This document shows, piece by piece, positions 1 through 5,270 of a stretch of DNA of 5,270 nt. The notes below the pieces were generated by a model. The model was not told where the DNA came from. It saw nothing but the letters and a program-made list of their open reading frames with translations, and ran no database searches. This DNA comes from Mucilaginibacter sp. UBA4741. GTDB taxonomy: Bacteria > Bacteroidota > Bacteroidia > Sphingobacteriales > Sphingobacteriaceae. Where the stretch lies: positions 1 to 5,270 of the forward strand of contig DHIR01000013.1 in NCBI GenBank assembly GCA_002403905.1, read 5' to 3'. The translations under genes and the position numbers were made by a program. Position 1 is the stretch's first letter. Each line of letters starts with the position of its first letter.

Positions 1-118
1 CCTGTTAGTTGTGCAACAGCCACTCATTCCAAAGCAACACCTCACCGTAAGTCATGTCCTTTCGTAACTTGCGTGCCAATTGTTTTAGTTTTGAATTGTA
101 TGGGATGATCTTTCTCAT
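1..118 (-). pseudogene. DUF559 endonuclease-like gene, N-terminal part, apparently frameshifted and cut by the window edge
   Basis: Reading from ATG 118-116, the frame encodes 37 residues beginning MRKIIPYNSKLKQLARKLRK and continuing DMTYGEVLLWNE, then WLLHN and a stop (TAA, 7-5). The pattern (I)xYNxKLKxLARxLRxxMTxxEvLLWxE is what I recall as the N-terminus of DUF559 proteins, PD-(D/E)XK nuclease-fold proteins related to Vsr endonucleases, usually about 115-130 residues long. Family members continue with something like LKNRQLTGYDF. Here the sequence after the GAG codon (25-23) loses that pattern, but bases 11-1 read in another frame give Gln-Leu-Thr-Gly. Eleven bases separate GAG from that CAA where twelve would be expected, so a one-base deletion explains the early stop. 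The catalytic core would lie outside the window. The gene follows xthA on the same strand after 80 bp. The family call rests on one short segment. A functional 37-residue peptide is possible but less likely. Confidence 0.6.
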
Positions 119-137
119 TGATTTGTATGTTGATTAA

Positions 138-166
138 CCCCTCCCTACACCCTCCCGTTGGGAGGG
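138..166 (-). repeat. G-quadruplex motif overlapping a 7-bp hairpin
   Basis: On the minus strand, bases 156-138 read GGGAGGGTGTAGGGAGGGG. These are four G-tracts with loops of 1, 4 and 1 bases, fitting the standard G3+N1-7 quadruplex pattern. Next to it, CCCTCCC (150-156) and GGGAGGG (160-166) form a perfect 7-bp inverted repeat with a GTT loop, so half of the quadruplex can instead pair in the hairpin. The block lies between the xthA stop and the DUF559 start. No T-run follows on either strand, so it is not a canonical intrinsic terminator. It may be one copy of a dispersed REP-like repeat (inference). Confidence 0.7.
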
Positions 167-198
167 AATCGCTCGTGTCCATCGCTTTTTAGTATTTC

Positions 199-972
199 TT
201 AATCCTCCGCCAACTCCACCCACACCGGCGCGTGGTCGCTTGATTTTTCCCAGCCGCGCACGTGTTTGTCAACACCGGCTGCCATCAAACGCTTTTCAAC
301 ATCAGGGCTCAGCAAAAAATGATCTATGCGTAAACCTGCATTGCGCCCGTATGCATTTCTAAAATAATCCCAAAAAGTATAGATAGTTTCGGTAGGGTAG
401 AGTTTTCGTAGAGCATCTGTCCAGCCTTGCGCTAACAGTCGGTAAAATGCCTCGCGGGTTTCGGGGCGGAAGAGTGCATCGTCCAACCAGCGCTCGGGTT
501 TGTATACGTCCTGTTCGGTTGGTATTACGTTGTAATCTCCTGTTAATACCACCGGGATACCACGTGCCAATAAGCCCGCGGCATGGCTTATGAAACGCTC
601 GAACCATTGTAGCTTATAATCAAACTTTGGCCCGGGAGCAGGGTTGCCGTTTGGTAAATACAGGCAGCCAATCACCACACCGTTTACAAAAGCTTCAATA
701 TAGCGGCTGTGCAGGTCCTCCGGGTCGCCGGGCAATCCGCGTTTAAGTTTCTGGATCTCGCCTTTGGCTAATATAGCTACCCCGTTCCAGCTTTTTTGGC
801 CGTGCCAAATGGCGTTATAGCCTGCATCAATAATTGCCTGTTCAGGGAATTTTTCCTGCGGTGCTTTTAGTTCCTGTAGGCAAACTACATCTGGTTGGGT
901 TTCTTCAAGCCAGCGTAGCAACACCGGCAGGCGGCCGTTTACGCCATTAACATTGTAGGTAGCTATTTTCAT
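199..972 (-). CDS. xthA: Exodeoxyribonuclease III (AP endonuclease, ExoIII/XthA family)
   Basis: This 257-residue protein, close to the E. coli ExoIII length of 268, is a single endonuclease/exonuclease/phosphatase-fold domain. All motifs of the ExoIII group are visible. Asn7 is in MKIATYNVNG, Glu34 in CLQELK and Tyr105 in LYLPNGNP. Asp146 and Asn148 are in GDYNVIP, Asp217 in RIDHFLL, and Asp246-His247 in SDHAPV at the C-terminus. These match the metal-binding and catalytic set N7, E34, Y109, D151, N153, D229, D258 and H259 of E. coli. The family cuts 5' of abasic sites in base excision repair and removes 3' blocking groups and 3' mononucleotides from duplex DNA, in the cytoplasm. The ATG start puts Asn7 at its family position; the stop is TAA. 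The gene lies 47 bp downstream of an exported-protein gene on the same strand and has no convincing promoter of its own: the only TAnnTTTG-like box (977-984) is too close to the ATG. Read-through from that gene is plausible. Confidence 0.95.
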   Translation of the reverse strand: MKIATYNVNGVNGRLPVLLRWLEETQPDVVCLQELKAPQEKFPEQAIIDAGYNAIWHGQKSWNGVAILAKGEIQKLKRGLPGDPEDLHSRYIEAFVNGVVIGCLYLPNGNPAPGPKFDYKLQWFERFISHAAGLLARGIPVVLTGDYNVIPTEQDVYKPERWLDDALFRPETREAFYRLLAQGWTDALRKLYPTETIYTFWDYFRNAYGRNAGLRIDHFLLSPDVEKRLMAAGVDKHVRGWEKSSDHAPVWVELAED

Positions 973-993
973 GATTTAAACTTATAAAAATTT

Positions 994-1004
994 GCAATCA
1001 TTGC
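994..1004. repeat. Short inverted repeat GCAAT-C-ATTGC upstream of xthA
   Basis: An 11-base perfect inverted repeat with a single central base lies in the 47-bp gap between the exported-protein gene and xthA, 21 bp before the xthA ATG. It is followed on the minus strand by AAATTTTT. As an RNA hairpin it allows only four pairs with a three-base loop, which is weak for a terminator. As DNA it could be a protein-binding half-site pair. It shares the 8-mer ATCATTGC with the direct repeat found on both sides of the mutS upstream region. Confidence 0.4.
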
Positions 1005-1019
1005 CTAAAGACTATCCCG

Positions 1020-1664
1020 CTATTGCTTAAATTTTACCGCTAAATAGATAGCCTTGTTTGCTGTAATGGACATTGCCTCTTTAAACAAGGCATCCTGATT
1101 TTCGAATAAATATAAAATGTAAATATCGCCGGCATAGTCTTTATGCAACATTTCAAAATAACCAAATTTGTAACTTTGGCCAAATGCAGACCCAACCGGC
1201 CCCATAAACATAACCCCTTCATCCGCATTAGAATCCCCTTTTACAGCTCCATGACTAAATTTTTGCAATCGCACTTGTTCGGGCGCAAGCCTGCCGTCTG
1301 ATATCTTACTGAATAAGATAGCGGGGATGCTGTTATGTAGTTTGTTTGGATTTAAAACTGTGTCGCCTAATTTTTTTTCACGCCTGTCATACGAATCAAA
1401 AAAGTTTTTGGTAAGCGGCCATACAATATAACGGATCTCAATATTCTTGCCCTTAACTTGTAAAGCATAATCATAATGAATCCCGGTATTTTCATAAATA
1501 GGTACTTCTGTAGTTTCTTCGGGTTTTACAAAAACCATTTTCGCGTCCTCAATTTTCTTGCTAAACGTCTTAAAAGAAGAAACTTTGCCGGTATCCATAG
1601 CTGACCGTGCATTTGCACCGATAGACAAAATAAGCAGAAGGAATATTGATGAAAGTGTTTTCAT
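1020..1664 (-). CDS. Exported protein of unknown function
   Basis: I do not recognise this 214-residue protein. From the ATG at 1664 it begins MKTLSSIFLLLILSIGANA. This is a short signal peptide with Lys2, a hydrophobic core at about residues 4-16, and a plausible signal peptidase I site after Ala17-Asn18-Ala19. The mature part of about 195 residues has no cysteine, so it is not a lipoprotein, and I see no further membrane segment. It is probably periplasmic or secreted. The mature chain mixes charged stretches (FKTFSKKIEDAK, DRREKKLGD) with aromatic, strand-like stretches (IEIRYIVWPL, and DIYILYLF near residue 180). The frame is open back to an ATG at 1697, but that would put 11 polar residues before the signal peptide, and a promoter-like TATGTTTG box (1698-1691) overlaps that ATG, so I prefer 1664. 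The stop is TAG. It is read away from mutS and may share a transcript with xthA. By eye it is more AT-rich than its neighbours. Confidence 0.8.
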   Translation of the reverse strand: MKTLSSIFLLLILSIGANARSAMDTGKVSSFKTFSKKIEDAKMVFVKPEETTEVPIYENTGIHYDYALQVKGKNIEIRYIVWPLTKNFFDSYDRREKKLGDTVLNPNKLHNSIPAILFSKISDGRLAPEQVRLQKFSHGAVKGDSNADEGVMFMGPVGSAFGQSYKFGYFEMLHKDYAGDIYILYLFENQDALFKEAMSITANKAIYLAVKFKQ

Positions 1665-1690
1665 ATTAAAGTCGGTTAGGTTCATGTTAT

Positions 1691-1698
1691 CAAACATA
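1691..1698 (-). promoter_or_regulatory. Possible -7 box (TATGTTTG) for the exported-protein gene
   Basis: On the minus strand the sequence TATGTTTG fits the Bacteroidota -7 consensus TAnnTTTG exactly. It lies about 26 bases before the preferred ATG at 1664, which would leave a leader of roughly 20 bases. No TTTG is present at the expected -33 distance, so the call rests on one element. Confidence 0.35.
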
Positions 1699-1731
1699 AT
1701 AAAAGAAGTTGATAGATTTTTTACTTCCTTG

Positions 1732-1757
1732 AAAGCCCAATCATTGCATAAACTTTA
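1732..1757 (+). repeat. 26-bp direct repeat, copy 1
   Basis: The segment starts AAAGCCCAATCATTGC and ends AAACTTTA. It matches 2021-2046 at 24 of 26 positions; the differences are A1739/G2028 and A1750/T2039. Weaker similarity continues for about 15 bases to the right of both copies. No plus-strand gene begins just after this copy. Confidence 0.75.
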
Positions 1758-1784
1758 TGAATCAATAAAACGTTTTTTAGGTTA

Positions 1785-1794
1785 ACAAATTTGT
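1785..1794. repeat. 10-bp perfect palindrome ACAAATTTGT
   Basis: A short AT-rich palindrome in the divergent region, immediately followed by the CCATT-GATAG-AATGG hairpin (1795-1809). Either could be a binding site, but palindromes this short arise easily by chance in AT-rich DNA. Confidence 0.3.
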
Positions 1795-1855
1795 CCATTG
1801 ATAGAATGGCGTTATGTTGTCAAAAAACGGGTCACTTACTTTTAAGTCAGAAAAA

Positions 1856-1969
1856 GTGTACCAAACTGTATCATGAAATCCGAAATAAAAAATTAATTTA
1901 TTCATTTATAGCAACTTACATAGACAGGTGTACCAGGTGTATCATGGTGTATCACACTCGCGTGGTACA
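1856..1969. repeat. Cluster of TGTAYCA motifs, including three tandem units and a hairpin
   Basis: TGTACCA occurs at 1857-1863 and 1929-1935. TGTATCA occurs at 1867-1873, 1938-1944 and 1948-1954. The reverse complement TGGTACA occurs at 1963-1969. The copies at 1927-1955 form three tandem units of 9-10 bp (GGTGTACCA, GGTGTATCAT, GGTGTATCAC). The pair at 1856-1875 resembles 1928-1946 with one extra base and a two-base change. TGTATCAC (1948-1955) and GTGGTACA (1962-1969) can form an 8-bp stem with one G-T pair and a six-base loop. The arrangement suggests repeated binding sites or a structured RNA; the function is unknown. Confidence 0.6.
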
Positions 1970-2020
1970 GTATGCAATGCCGCGCTATCCACAAGATGTC
2001 GAATTTTCAACAATCCGCAT

Positions 2021-2046
2021 AAAGCCCGATCATTGCATTAACTTTA
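2021..2046 (+). repeat. 26-bp direct repeat, copy 2, just upstream of mutS
   Basis: This is the second copy of the segment at 1732-1757, with 24 of 26 bases identical and the same orientation. It ends 28 bases before the TTG start of mutS and contains the possible mutS -7 box. The change A1750 to T2039 creates the better match to TAnnTTTG here. Confidence 0.75.
2039..2046 (+). promoter_or_regulatory. Possible -7 box (TAACTTTA) for mutS
   Basis: TAACTTTA matches the Bacteroidota consensus TAnnTTTG at all but the last position. It would place the transcript start near 2053, giving a leader of about 22 bases to the TTG at 2075. I found no TTTG at the -33 distance, so support is partial. No Shine-Dalgarno sequence precedes the start, as is usual in this phylum. 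Confidence 0.35.
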
Positions 2047-2074
2047 CCATTCACTTAAAATGCAATAATCCGCC

Positions 2075-4684
2075 TTGGCTAAAGACGCTACAAAAGAAAC
2101 GCCCTTAATGCAGCAGTACAATGCTATCAAGATAAAGTACCCCGGTGCTTTGCTGCTGTTTCGCGTAGGCGACTTTTACGAAACCTTTGGCGAAGATGCC
2201 ATTAAAGCCGCCGGTATCCTGGGTATCACACTCACCCGCCGTGGCAATGGTGCCGCCACGTTTATCGAGCTGGCAGGTTTCCCGCACCACTCGCTGGATA
2301 CTTACCTGCCCAAACTGGTGCGTGCAGGCCAACGTGTCGCCATTTGCGACCAGTTGGAGGACCCAAAAACCACCAAGACCATTGTAAAACGCGGCGTTAC
2401 CGAACTGGTTACACCGGGTGTTGCTACCAATGACAGTATCCTCAATCAAAAAAGTAATAACTACCTGGCATCGCTGTACTTCGAAAAGAATAGCATTGGT
2501 ATTGCCCTGATAGACATATCAACCGGCGAGTTCCTGACCGCGCAAGGTAATAGCGATTACATAGATAAGCTATTGCAGGGTTTTACACCCAGCGAGGTCA
2601 TCTACCAAAAAAGTAAGCAATCCGACTTTAAAGAAAGCTACGGCGATCGTTACTATACCTACACCCTCGATGAATGGCCCTATAGCGGCGACTATGCGCA
2701 CGAAACGCTACTAAAACACTTCGGGGTTAAGTCACTTAAAGGCTTCGGTATAGACAAGCTAAACCTGGGCATTGTGGCAGCAGGTGTAGCCTTACATTAC
2801 CTCAACGAAACCGAGCATAGAAACCTTCAACACATATCGGCCATTAGCCGTATTGAAGAGGACAGGTACTTATGGCTGGATCGTTTCAGCGTACGTAATC
2901 TTGAGCTGATAGGATCAGCAAACGAGAACGCCAAAACCCTGGTTGATGTACTGGATCAAACCAGCTCGCCAATGGGGGCAAGGCTGTTACGCCGATGGAT
3001 AGTAATGCCGCTAAAAGAACTTAAACCCATCAATGATCGCCTTGGTGTAGTTGAATACCTGATAGCCGAGGAGGAGCTACGCGAGGAACTACAGCAATAC
3101 ATTCGCCAGATAGGTGATCTGGAAAGATTGGTATCAAAAGTTGGCCTGCAAAAAGCCAACCCGCGCGAGGTTTGCCAGCTTAAAAAGGCGCTGATAGCTA
3201 TTGAGTCGATAAAGAAATTATGCGAGCAGTCTATCAGTCTGCCGCTAAAAGCTATTGGCGAACAACTGAATCCATGTACGCTTATCTGCGAAAAGATAGC
3301 TACAGAACTTCAACCCGAGCCACCGGTTATGGTGATCAAAGGATCGGTAATGAATGATGGGATAAATGAGGAACTGGATAGGTTACGCAAAATCGCATTC
3401 GGCGGTAAAGGTTATTTACTGGAGATACAAAAACGTGAGGCTGAAGCTACCGGGATACCATCTTTAAAAGTATCGTTCAATAATGTGTTCGGTTATTACC
3501 TGGAGGTTACCCATAGTCATCGCGAAAAGGTGCCCACCGAATGGATCCGCAAGCAAACACTGGTAAATGCCGAGCGCTACATCACCCCTGAACTAAAAGA
3601 ATACGAAGAGCAAATACTAGGTGCCGAAGAAAAGATATTCACCCTTGAAACCAAACTCTATAATGACCTGCTATATGCACTGGCCGAGTATATTAAACCT
3701 ATCCAGTTAAACGCGCAGCTAATTGCACGGTTGGATGTGCTGTTAAACTTCGCCACCATATCCATCAAGAACTACTATGTCAAACCCCAAATGAATGACA
3801 GTAAGGTTATAGATATTAAAGGTGGCCGTCACCCTGTGATAGAGAAGAACCTACCACAGGGTGAAGAGTATATCACTAATGATGTGTTCCTTGATTCTGA
3901 AACACAACAGATCATAATTATCACCGGGCCAAACATGGCGGGTAAATCGGCACTGTTAAGGCAAACCGGGTTGATTGTATTGATGGCTCAAATGGGCTGC
4001 TTTGTACCTGCAAAATCTGCATCGCTGGGTTTGGTAGATAAGATATTTACCAGGGTAGGAGCGTCTGATAATCTATCATCAGGCGAGTCAACCTTTATGG
4101 TGGAGATGAATGAGACAGCAAGCATTCTTAATAATCTATCAGACAGAAGCCTGATCTTATTAGATGAGATTGGCCGTGGTACCTCAACTTATGATGGTAT
4201 ATCTATTGCCTGGTCTATTGCCGAATATCTACATAATCATCCAACAGCTAAAGCCAAAACATTGTTCGCAACGCACTACCATGAGTTGAACGAGTTGAGC
4301 AATAGCTTTAATCGCATAAAAAATTATAACGTAACGGTTAAGGAGATAGGTCACCAGATCATCTTCTTGCGTAAGTTGGTGCCGGGTGGCAGCGAACATA
4401 GCTTTGGTATACATGTAGCCAAACTGGCCGGTATGCCACAAAAGATATTAAGCCGAGCTAATGAGATATTGAAAAAACTGGAGAACGAACGCACTGGTGG
4501 CGAACATATAAAAGAAAGCATCCGCAAAGTACAAAAGCAGGCGGTACAGATGCAGATGTTCAGCATTGATGATCCTGTCCTGGTTAAAATACGTGATACC
4601 CTGAATACCCTGGATGTAAATACCTTAACACCTGTTGAGGCGCTGATGAAGCTGGATGAGATACAGCGAGTGATAAAAGGGTAA
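2075..4684 (+). CDS. mutS: DNA mismatch repair protein MutS
   Basis: MutS recognises mismatches and small loops in newly replicated DNA as an ATP-controlled clamp and recruits MutL. This 869-residue protein has the usual full MutS1 length. The mismatch-reading domain starts near residue 10 and carries the Phe-X-Glu motif at Phe34-Tyr35-Glu36 ([10 protein letters not shown]). The connector, core and clamp domains follow to about residue 580. The ATPase domain has Walker A GPNMAGKS (618-625), the signature stretch [12 protein letters not shown] (663-674), Walker B LILLDE with Asp697-Glu698, and ATHYHE with His734. Near the C-terminus, QMQMF (825-829) resembles the sliding-clamp-binding pentapeptide of MutS. 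The start is probably TTG: an in-frame TAA at 2066-2068 rules out anything longer, and the residues from Ala2 to Met12 fit the N-terminus I recall for Bacteroidota MutS. The next ATG (2108) would remove 11 residues but keep the Phe-X-Glu motif. Two tandem TAA stops end the gene. It appears monocistronic. Confidence 0.97.
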   Translation: MAKDATKETPLMQQYNAIKIKYPGALLLFRVGDFYETFGEDAIKAAGILGITLTRRGNGAATFIELAGFPHHSLDTYLPKLVRAGQRVAICDQLEDPKTTKTIVKRGVTELVTPGVATNDSILNQKSNNYLASLYFEKNSIGIALIDISTGEFLTAQGNSDYIDKLLQGFTPSEVIYQKSKQSDFKESYGDRYYTYTLDEWPYSGDYAHETLLKHFGVKSLKGFGIDKLNLGIVAAGVALHYLNETEHRNLQHISAISRIEEDRYLWLDRFSVRNLELIGSANENAKTLVDVLDQTSSPMGARLLRRWIVMPLKELKPINDRLGVVEYLIAEEELREELQQYIRQIGDLERLVSKVGLQKANPREVCQLKKALIAIESIKKLCEQSISLPLKAIGEQLNPCTLICEKIATELQPEPPVMVIKGSVMNDGINEELDRLRKIAFGGKGYLLEIQKREAEATGIPSLKVSFNNVFGYYLEVTHSHREKVPTEWIRKQTLVNAERYITPELKEYEEQILGAEEKIFTLETKLYNDLLYALAEYIKPIQLNAQLIARLDVLLNFATISIKNYYVKPQMNDSKVIDIKGGRHPVIEKNLPQGEEYITNDVFLDSETQQIIIITGPNMAGKSALLRQTGLIVLMAQMGCFVPAKSASLGLVDKIFTRVGASDNLSSGESTFMVEMNETASILNNLSDRSLILLDEIGRGTSTYDGISIAWSIAEYLHNHPTAKAKTLFATHYHELNELSNSFNRIKNYNVTVKEIGHQIIFLRKLVPGGSEHSFGIHVAKLAGMPQKILSRANEILKKLENERTGGEHIKESIRKVQKQAVQMQMFSIDDPVLVKIRDTLNTLDVNTLTPVEALMKLDEIQRVIKG

Positions 4685-4690
4685 TAAATT

Positions 4691-4722
4691 CCGGATCTCG
4701 GATGTTCGATTTCGGATTTTTT
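4691..4722 (+). terminator. Weak intrinsic terminator candidate after mutS
   Basis: Seven bases after the mutS stop, CCGGA (4691-4695) can pair with TTCGG (4711-4715) through one G-T pair. An inner TCG (4698-4700) pairs with CGA (4707-4709) around a six-base loop. A short internal mismatch separates the two stems, and ATTTTTT follows (4716-4722). The layout suits a terminator, but the stem is imperfect. The same stretch contains three copies of CGGAT (4692, 4699, 4713), so it may instead be a degenerate simple repeat. Confidence 0.4.
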
Positions 4723-4750
4723 GTAGATACGCAATACTTTGCGTCTCGGT
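4723..4750. repeat. Decayed palindromic repeat (GTAGATACGCAA / TTGCGTCTCGGT)
   Basis: ACGCAA (4729-4734) and TTGCGT (4739-4744) pair perfectly around TACT. Beyond one T/C mismatch, two more pairs form (4726-4727 with 4746-4747). From memory, palindromes with arms like GTAGAGACGCAA recur in intergenic DNA of Bacteroidota. This looks like a copy with one changed base in the left arm and a lost right end. No T-run follows, so it does not add a terminator. Confidence 0.5.
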
Positions 4751-4754
4751 TATG

Positions 4755-4777
4755 TGGATATGTTAACAACATATCCA
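4755..4777. repeat. Perfect 10-bp inverted repeat TGGATATGTT-AAC-AACATATCCA
   Basis: The arms at 4755-4764 and 4768-4777 are fully complementary around AAC. The repeat ends 34 bases before the lipoprotein ATG. No T-run follows on either strand. It could be an operator for the downstream gene or the stem of a structured leader or trailer. A partial promoter reading, TTTG at 4738-4741 then TATGTTAA at 4759-4766 with 17 bases between, would place the repeat over the -7 box and transcript start, but that box has two mismatches. Confidence 0.55.
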
Positions 4778-4811
4778 ACCTGTATTAATCCATTCCCATT
4801 ACTTTTATGGT

Positions 4812-5270
4812 ATGAAATTAAACCGCTATGCTTTGTTGCTTTGTGCTGCTGCGATCATCCTATCAGGATGTCATGCTAAAAAAGCGGTTTTAAAAGGCGA
4901 GGCCGGCGAAATTGTAAAACCCCAAACCAGTATTGCCGAAAAATATGCTGCTATTATGGGTGTTGATAAAGACGCTATTACCAATGGCCGGTTATATAAC
5001 TTTATTGAACTTTGGACGGGTGTCCCTTATAAATTTGGCGGATTAGATAAAGACGGTGTTGATTGCTCGGGTCTTACTTTATTACTAGAGCAACAGGTTT
5101 ACGGCATTAATTTACCACGCATAACTTACCAGCAGGTTGCGGTAATTAAACGTAAATACGAGGACGAACTAAAAGAAGGCGACCTGGTGTTTTTTGATTT
5201 TGATGGAAAGCAATATAGTCATGTGGGCGTGTACCTGCAAAACGGTTATATAGTTCATGCCAGCTCAACC
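4812..5270 (+). CDS. NlpC/P60 (C40) family lipoprotein, probable cell-wall endopeptidase, 3' end outside the window
   Basis: The frame from ATG 4812 is open to the window end, giving 153 residues. It begins MKLNRYALLLCAAAIILSGC: a lipoprotein signal peptide with lipobox Leu17-Ser18-Gly19-Cys20, so Cys20 should be lipidated and the protein anchored in a membrane. His21-Ala22 follow the cysteine, not an acidic residue. A linker to about residue 58 leads into an NlpC/P60 domain. WTGVPYKFGG is the usual entry, and DCSGL contains the catalytic Cys85. LPRITYQQ follows, then EGDLVFFDF, SHVGVYL with His137, and YIVHASS with the third polar residue His149. The three positions of the C40 triad are therefore present. 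Family members such as Spr/MepS and NlpC cleave peptide cross-links or stems in peptidoglycan during growth. Only the last part of the domain should be missing. The gene follows mutS on the same strand after 127 bp containing palindromes, so it is probably transcribed separately. Confidence 0.9.
   Translation, partial: MKLNRYALLLCAAAIILSGCHAKKAVLKGEAGEIVKPQTSIAEKYAAIMGVDKDAITNGRLYNFIELWTGVPYKFGGLDKDGVDCSGLTLLLEQQVYGINLPRITYQQVAVIKRKYEDELKEGDLVFFDFDGKQYSHVGVYLQNGYIVHASST

Larger units (their letters stand above)
1698..2074. other. Divergent intergenic region upstream of mutS, non-coding as far as I can see
   Basis: These 377 bases separate the exported-protein gene (minus) from mutS (plus). 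An open frame runs from TTG 1791 to TAA 2106-2108, but its product is rich in Cys, Tyr, Lys and Arg, matches nothing I know and runs into mutS, so I do not call it. The region holds two copies of a 26-bp direct repeat (1732-1757, 2021-2046), a 10-bp palindrome ACAAATTTGT (1785-1794), a CCATT/AATGG hairpin with a five-base loop (1795-1809), and a cluster of TGTAYCA motifs (1857-1969). It is long for a simple divergent promoter region and could hold a small RNA or the remains of an inserted element. Neither can be shown here. Confidence 0.6.

Noticed and set aside
150..166. Hairpin as an intrinsic terminator for xthA
   Set aside because: The stem is strong, but no T-run follows it in the direction of xthA transcription; a G-rich stretch follows instead.
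977..984. TAAGTTTA on the minus strand as the xthA promoter box
   Set aside because: It lies only five bases before the ATG, so the transcript would start inside the coding sequence.
1558..1785. Plus-strand open frame of 75 codons
   Set aside because: Most of it lies antisense to the signal-peptide region of the exported-protein gene, and the rest covers the promoter-like box and repeat copy 1; no domain is visible.
1927..1955. Three tandem TGTAYCA units as a CRISPR-like array
   Set aside because: The units are 9-10 bp and directly abutting, without spacers, and no cas gene is near.
1791..2108. Plus-strand open frame of 105 codons ahead of mutS
   Set aside because: It needs a TTG start, has an unusual Cys/Tyr/Lys/Arg-rich composition with no recognisable motif, spans the repeat cluster and the probable mutS promoter, and overlaps the mutS start by 34 bases in another frame.
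4351..4778. Minus-strand open frames antisense to the mutS 3' end and running into the following gap
   Set aside because: They are shadows of the MutS ATPase and C-terminal coding sequence, with no family features and no start context of their own.
4800..4807. TACTTTTA as the -7 box of the lipoprotein gene
   Set aside because: It is four bases from the ATG, which would leave no leader, and it fits the consensus imperfectly.

Overview
The window looks like a piece of a Bacteroidota chromosome, most likely from the Sphingobacteriaceae (Pedobacter/Mucilaginibacter type). The MutS N-terminus ([16 protein letters not shown]) matches the form I remember for that family. No Shine-Dalgarno sequences are visible ahead of the genes, promoter-like TAnnTTTG boxes occur, and intergenic DNA carries scattered imperfect palindromes. 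The genus is an inference from recall, not a search result.

Layout. (1) 1-118, minus strand: the start of a DUF559-type endonuclease-like gene that appears frameshifted and then leaves the window. (2) 119-198: a C-rich block that is a canonical G-quadruplex motif on the minus strand and also one arm of a 7-bp hairpin. (3) 199-972, minus: exodeoxyribonuclease III, complete, all catalytic residues present. (4) 1020-1664, minus: a complete exported protein of unknown function, 47 bp upstream of the exonuclease gene and possibly co-transcribed with it. (5) 1665-2074: a divergent, AT-rich, non-coding stretch with a 26-bp direct repeat in two copies and a cluster of TGTAYCA motifs. (6) 2075-4684, plus: mutS, complete, probably starting at TTG. 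(7) 4685-4811: a weak terminator candidate, a decayed palindromic repeat and a perfect 10-bp inverted repeat. (8) 4812-5270, plus: the N-terminal 153 residues of an NlpC/P60 (C40) lipoprotein, cut by the window end.

Functionally, xthA (abasic-site and 3'-end processing) and mutS (mismatch recognition) are both housekeeping DNA repair genes, and DUF559 belongs to the restriction-like nuclease fold related to Vsr. They lie in different transcription units, and nothing here shows that they work together. The C40 lipoprotein points to cell-wall remodelling and is unrelated. I see no complete new multi-gene system. The less ordinary content is in the intergenic DNA: the G-quadruplex/hairpin block, the TGTAYCA cluster, the duplicated promoter-like segment, and the palindromes between mutS and the lipoprotein gene.
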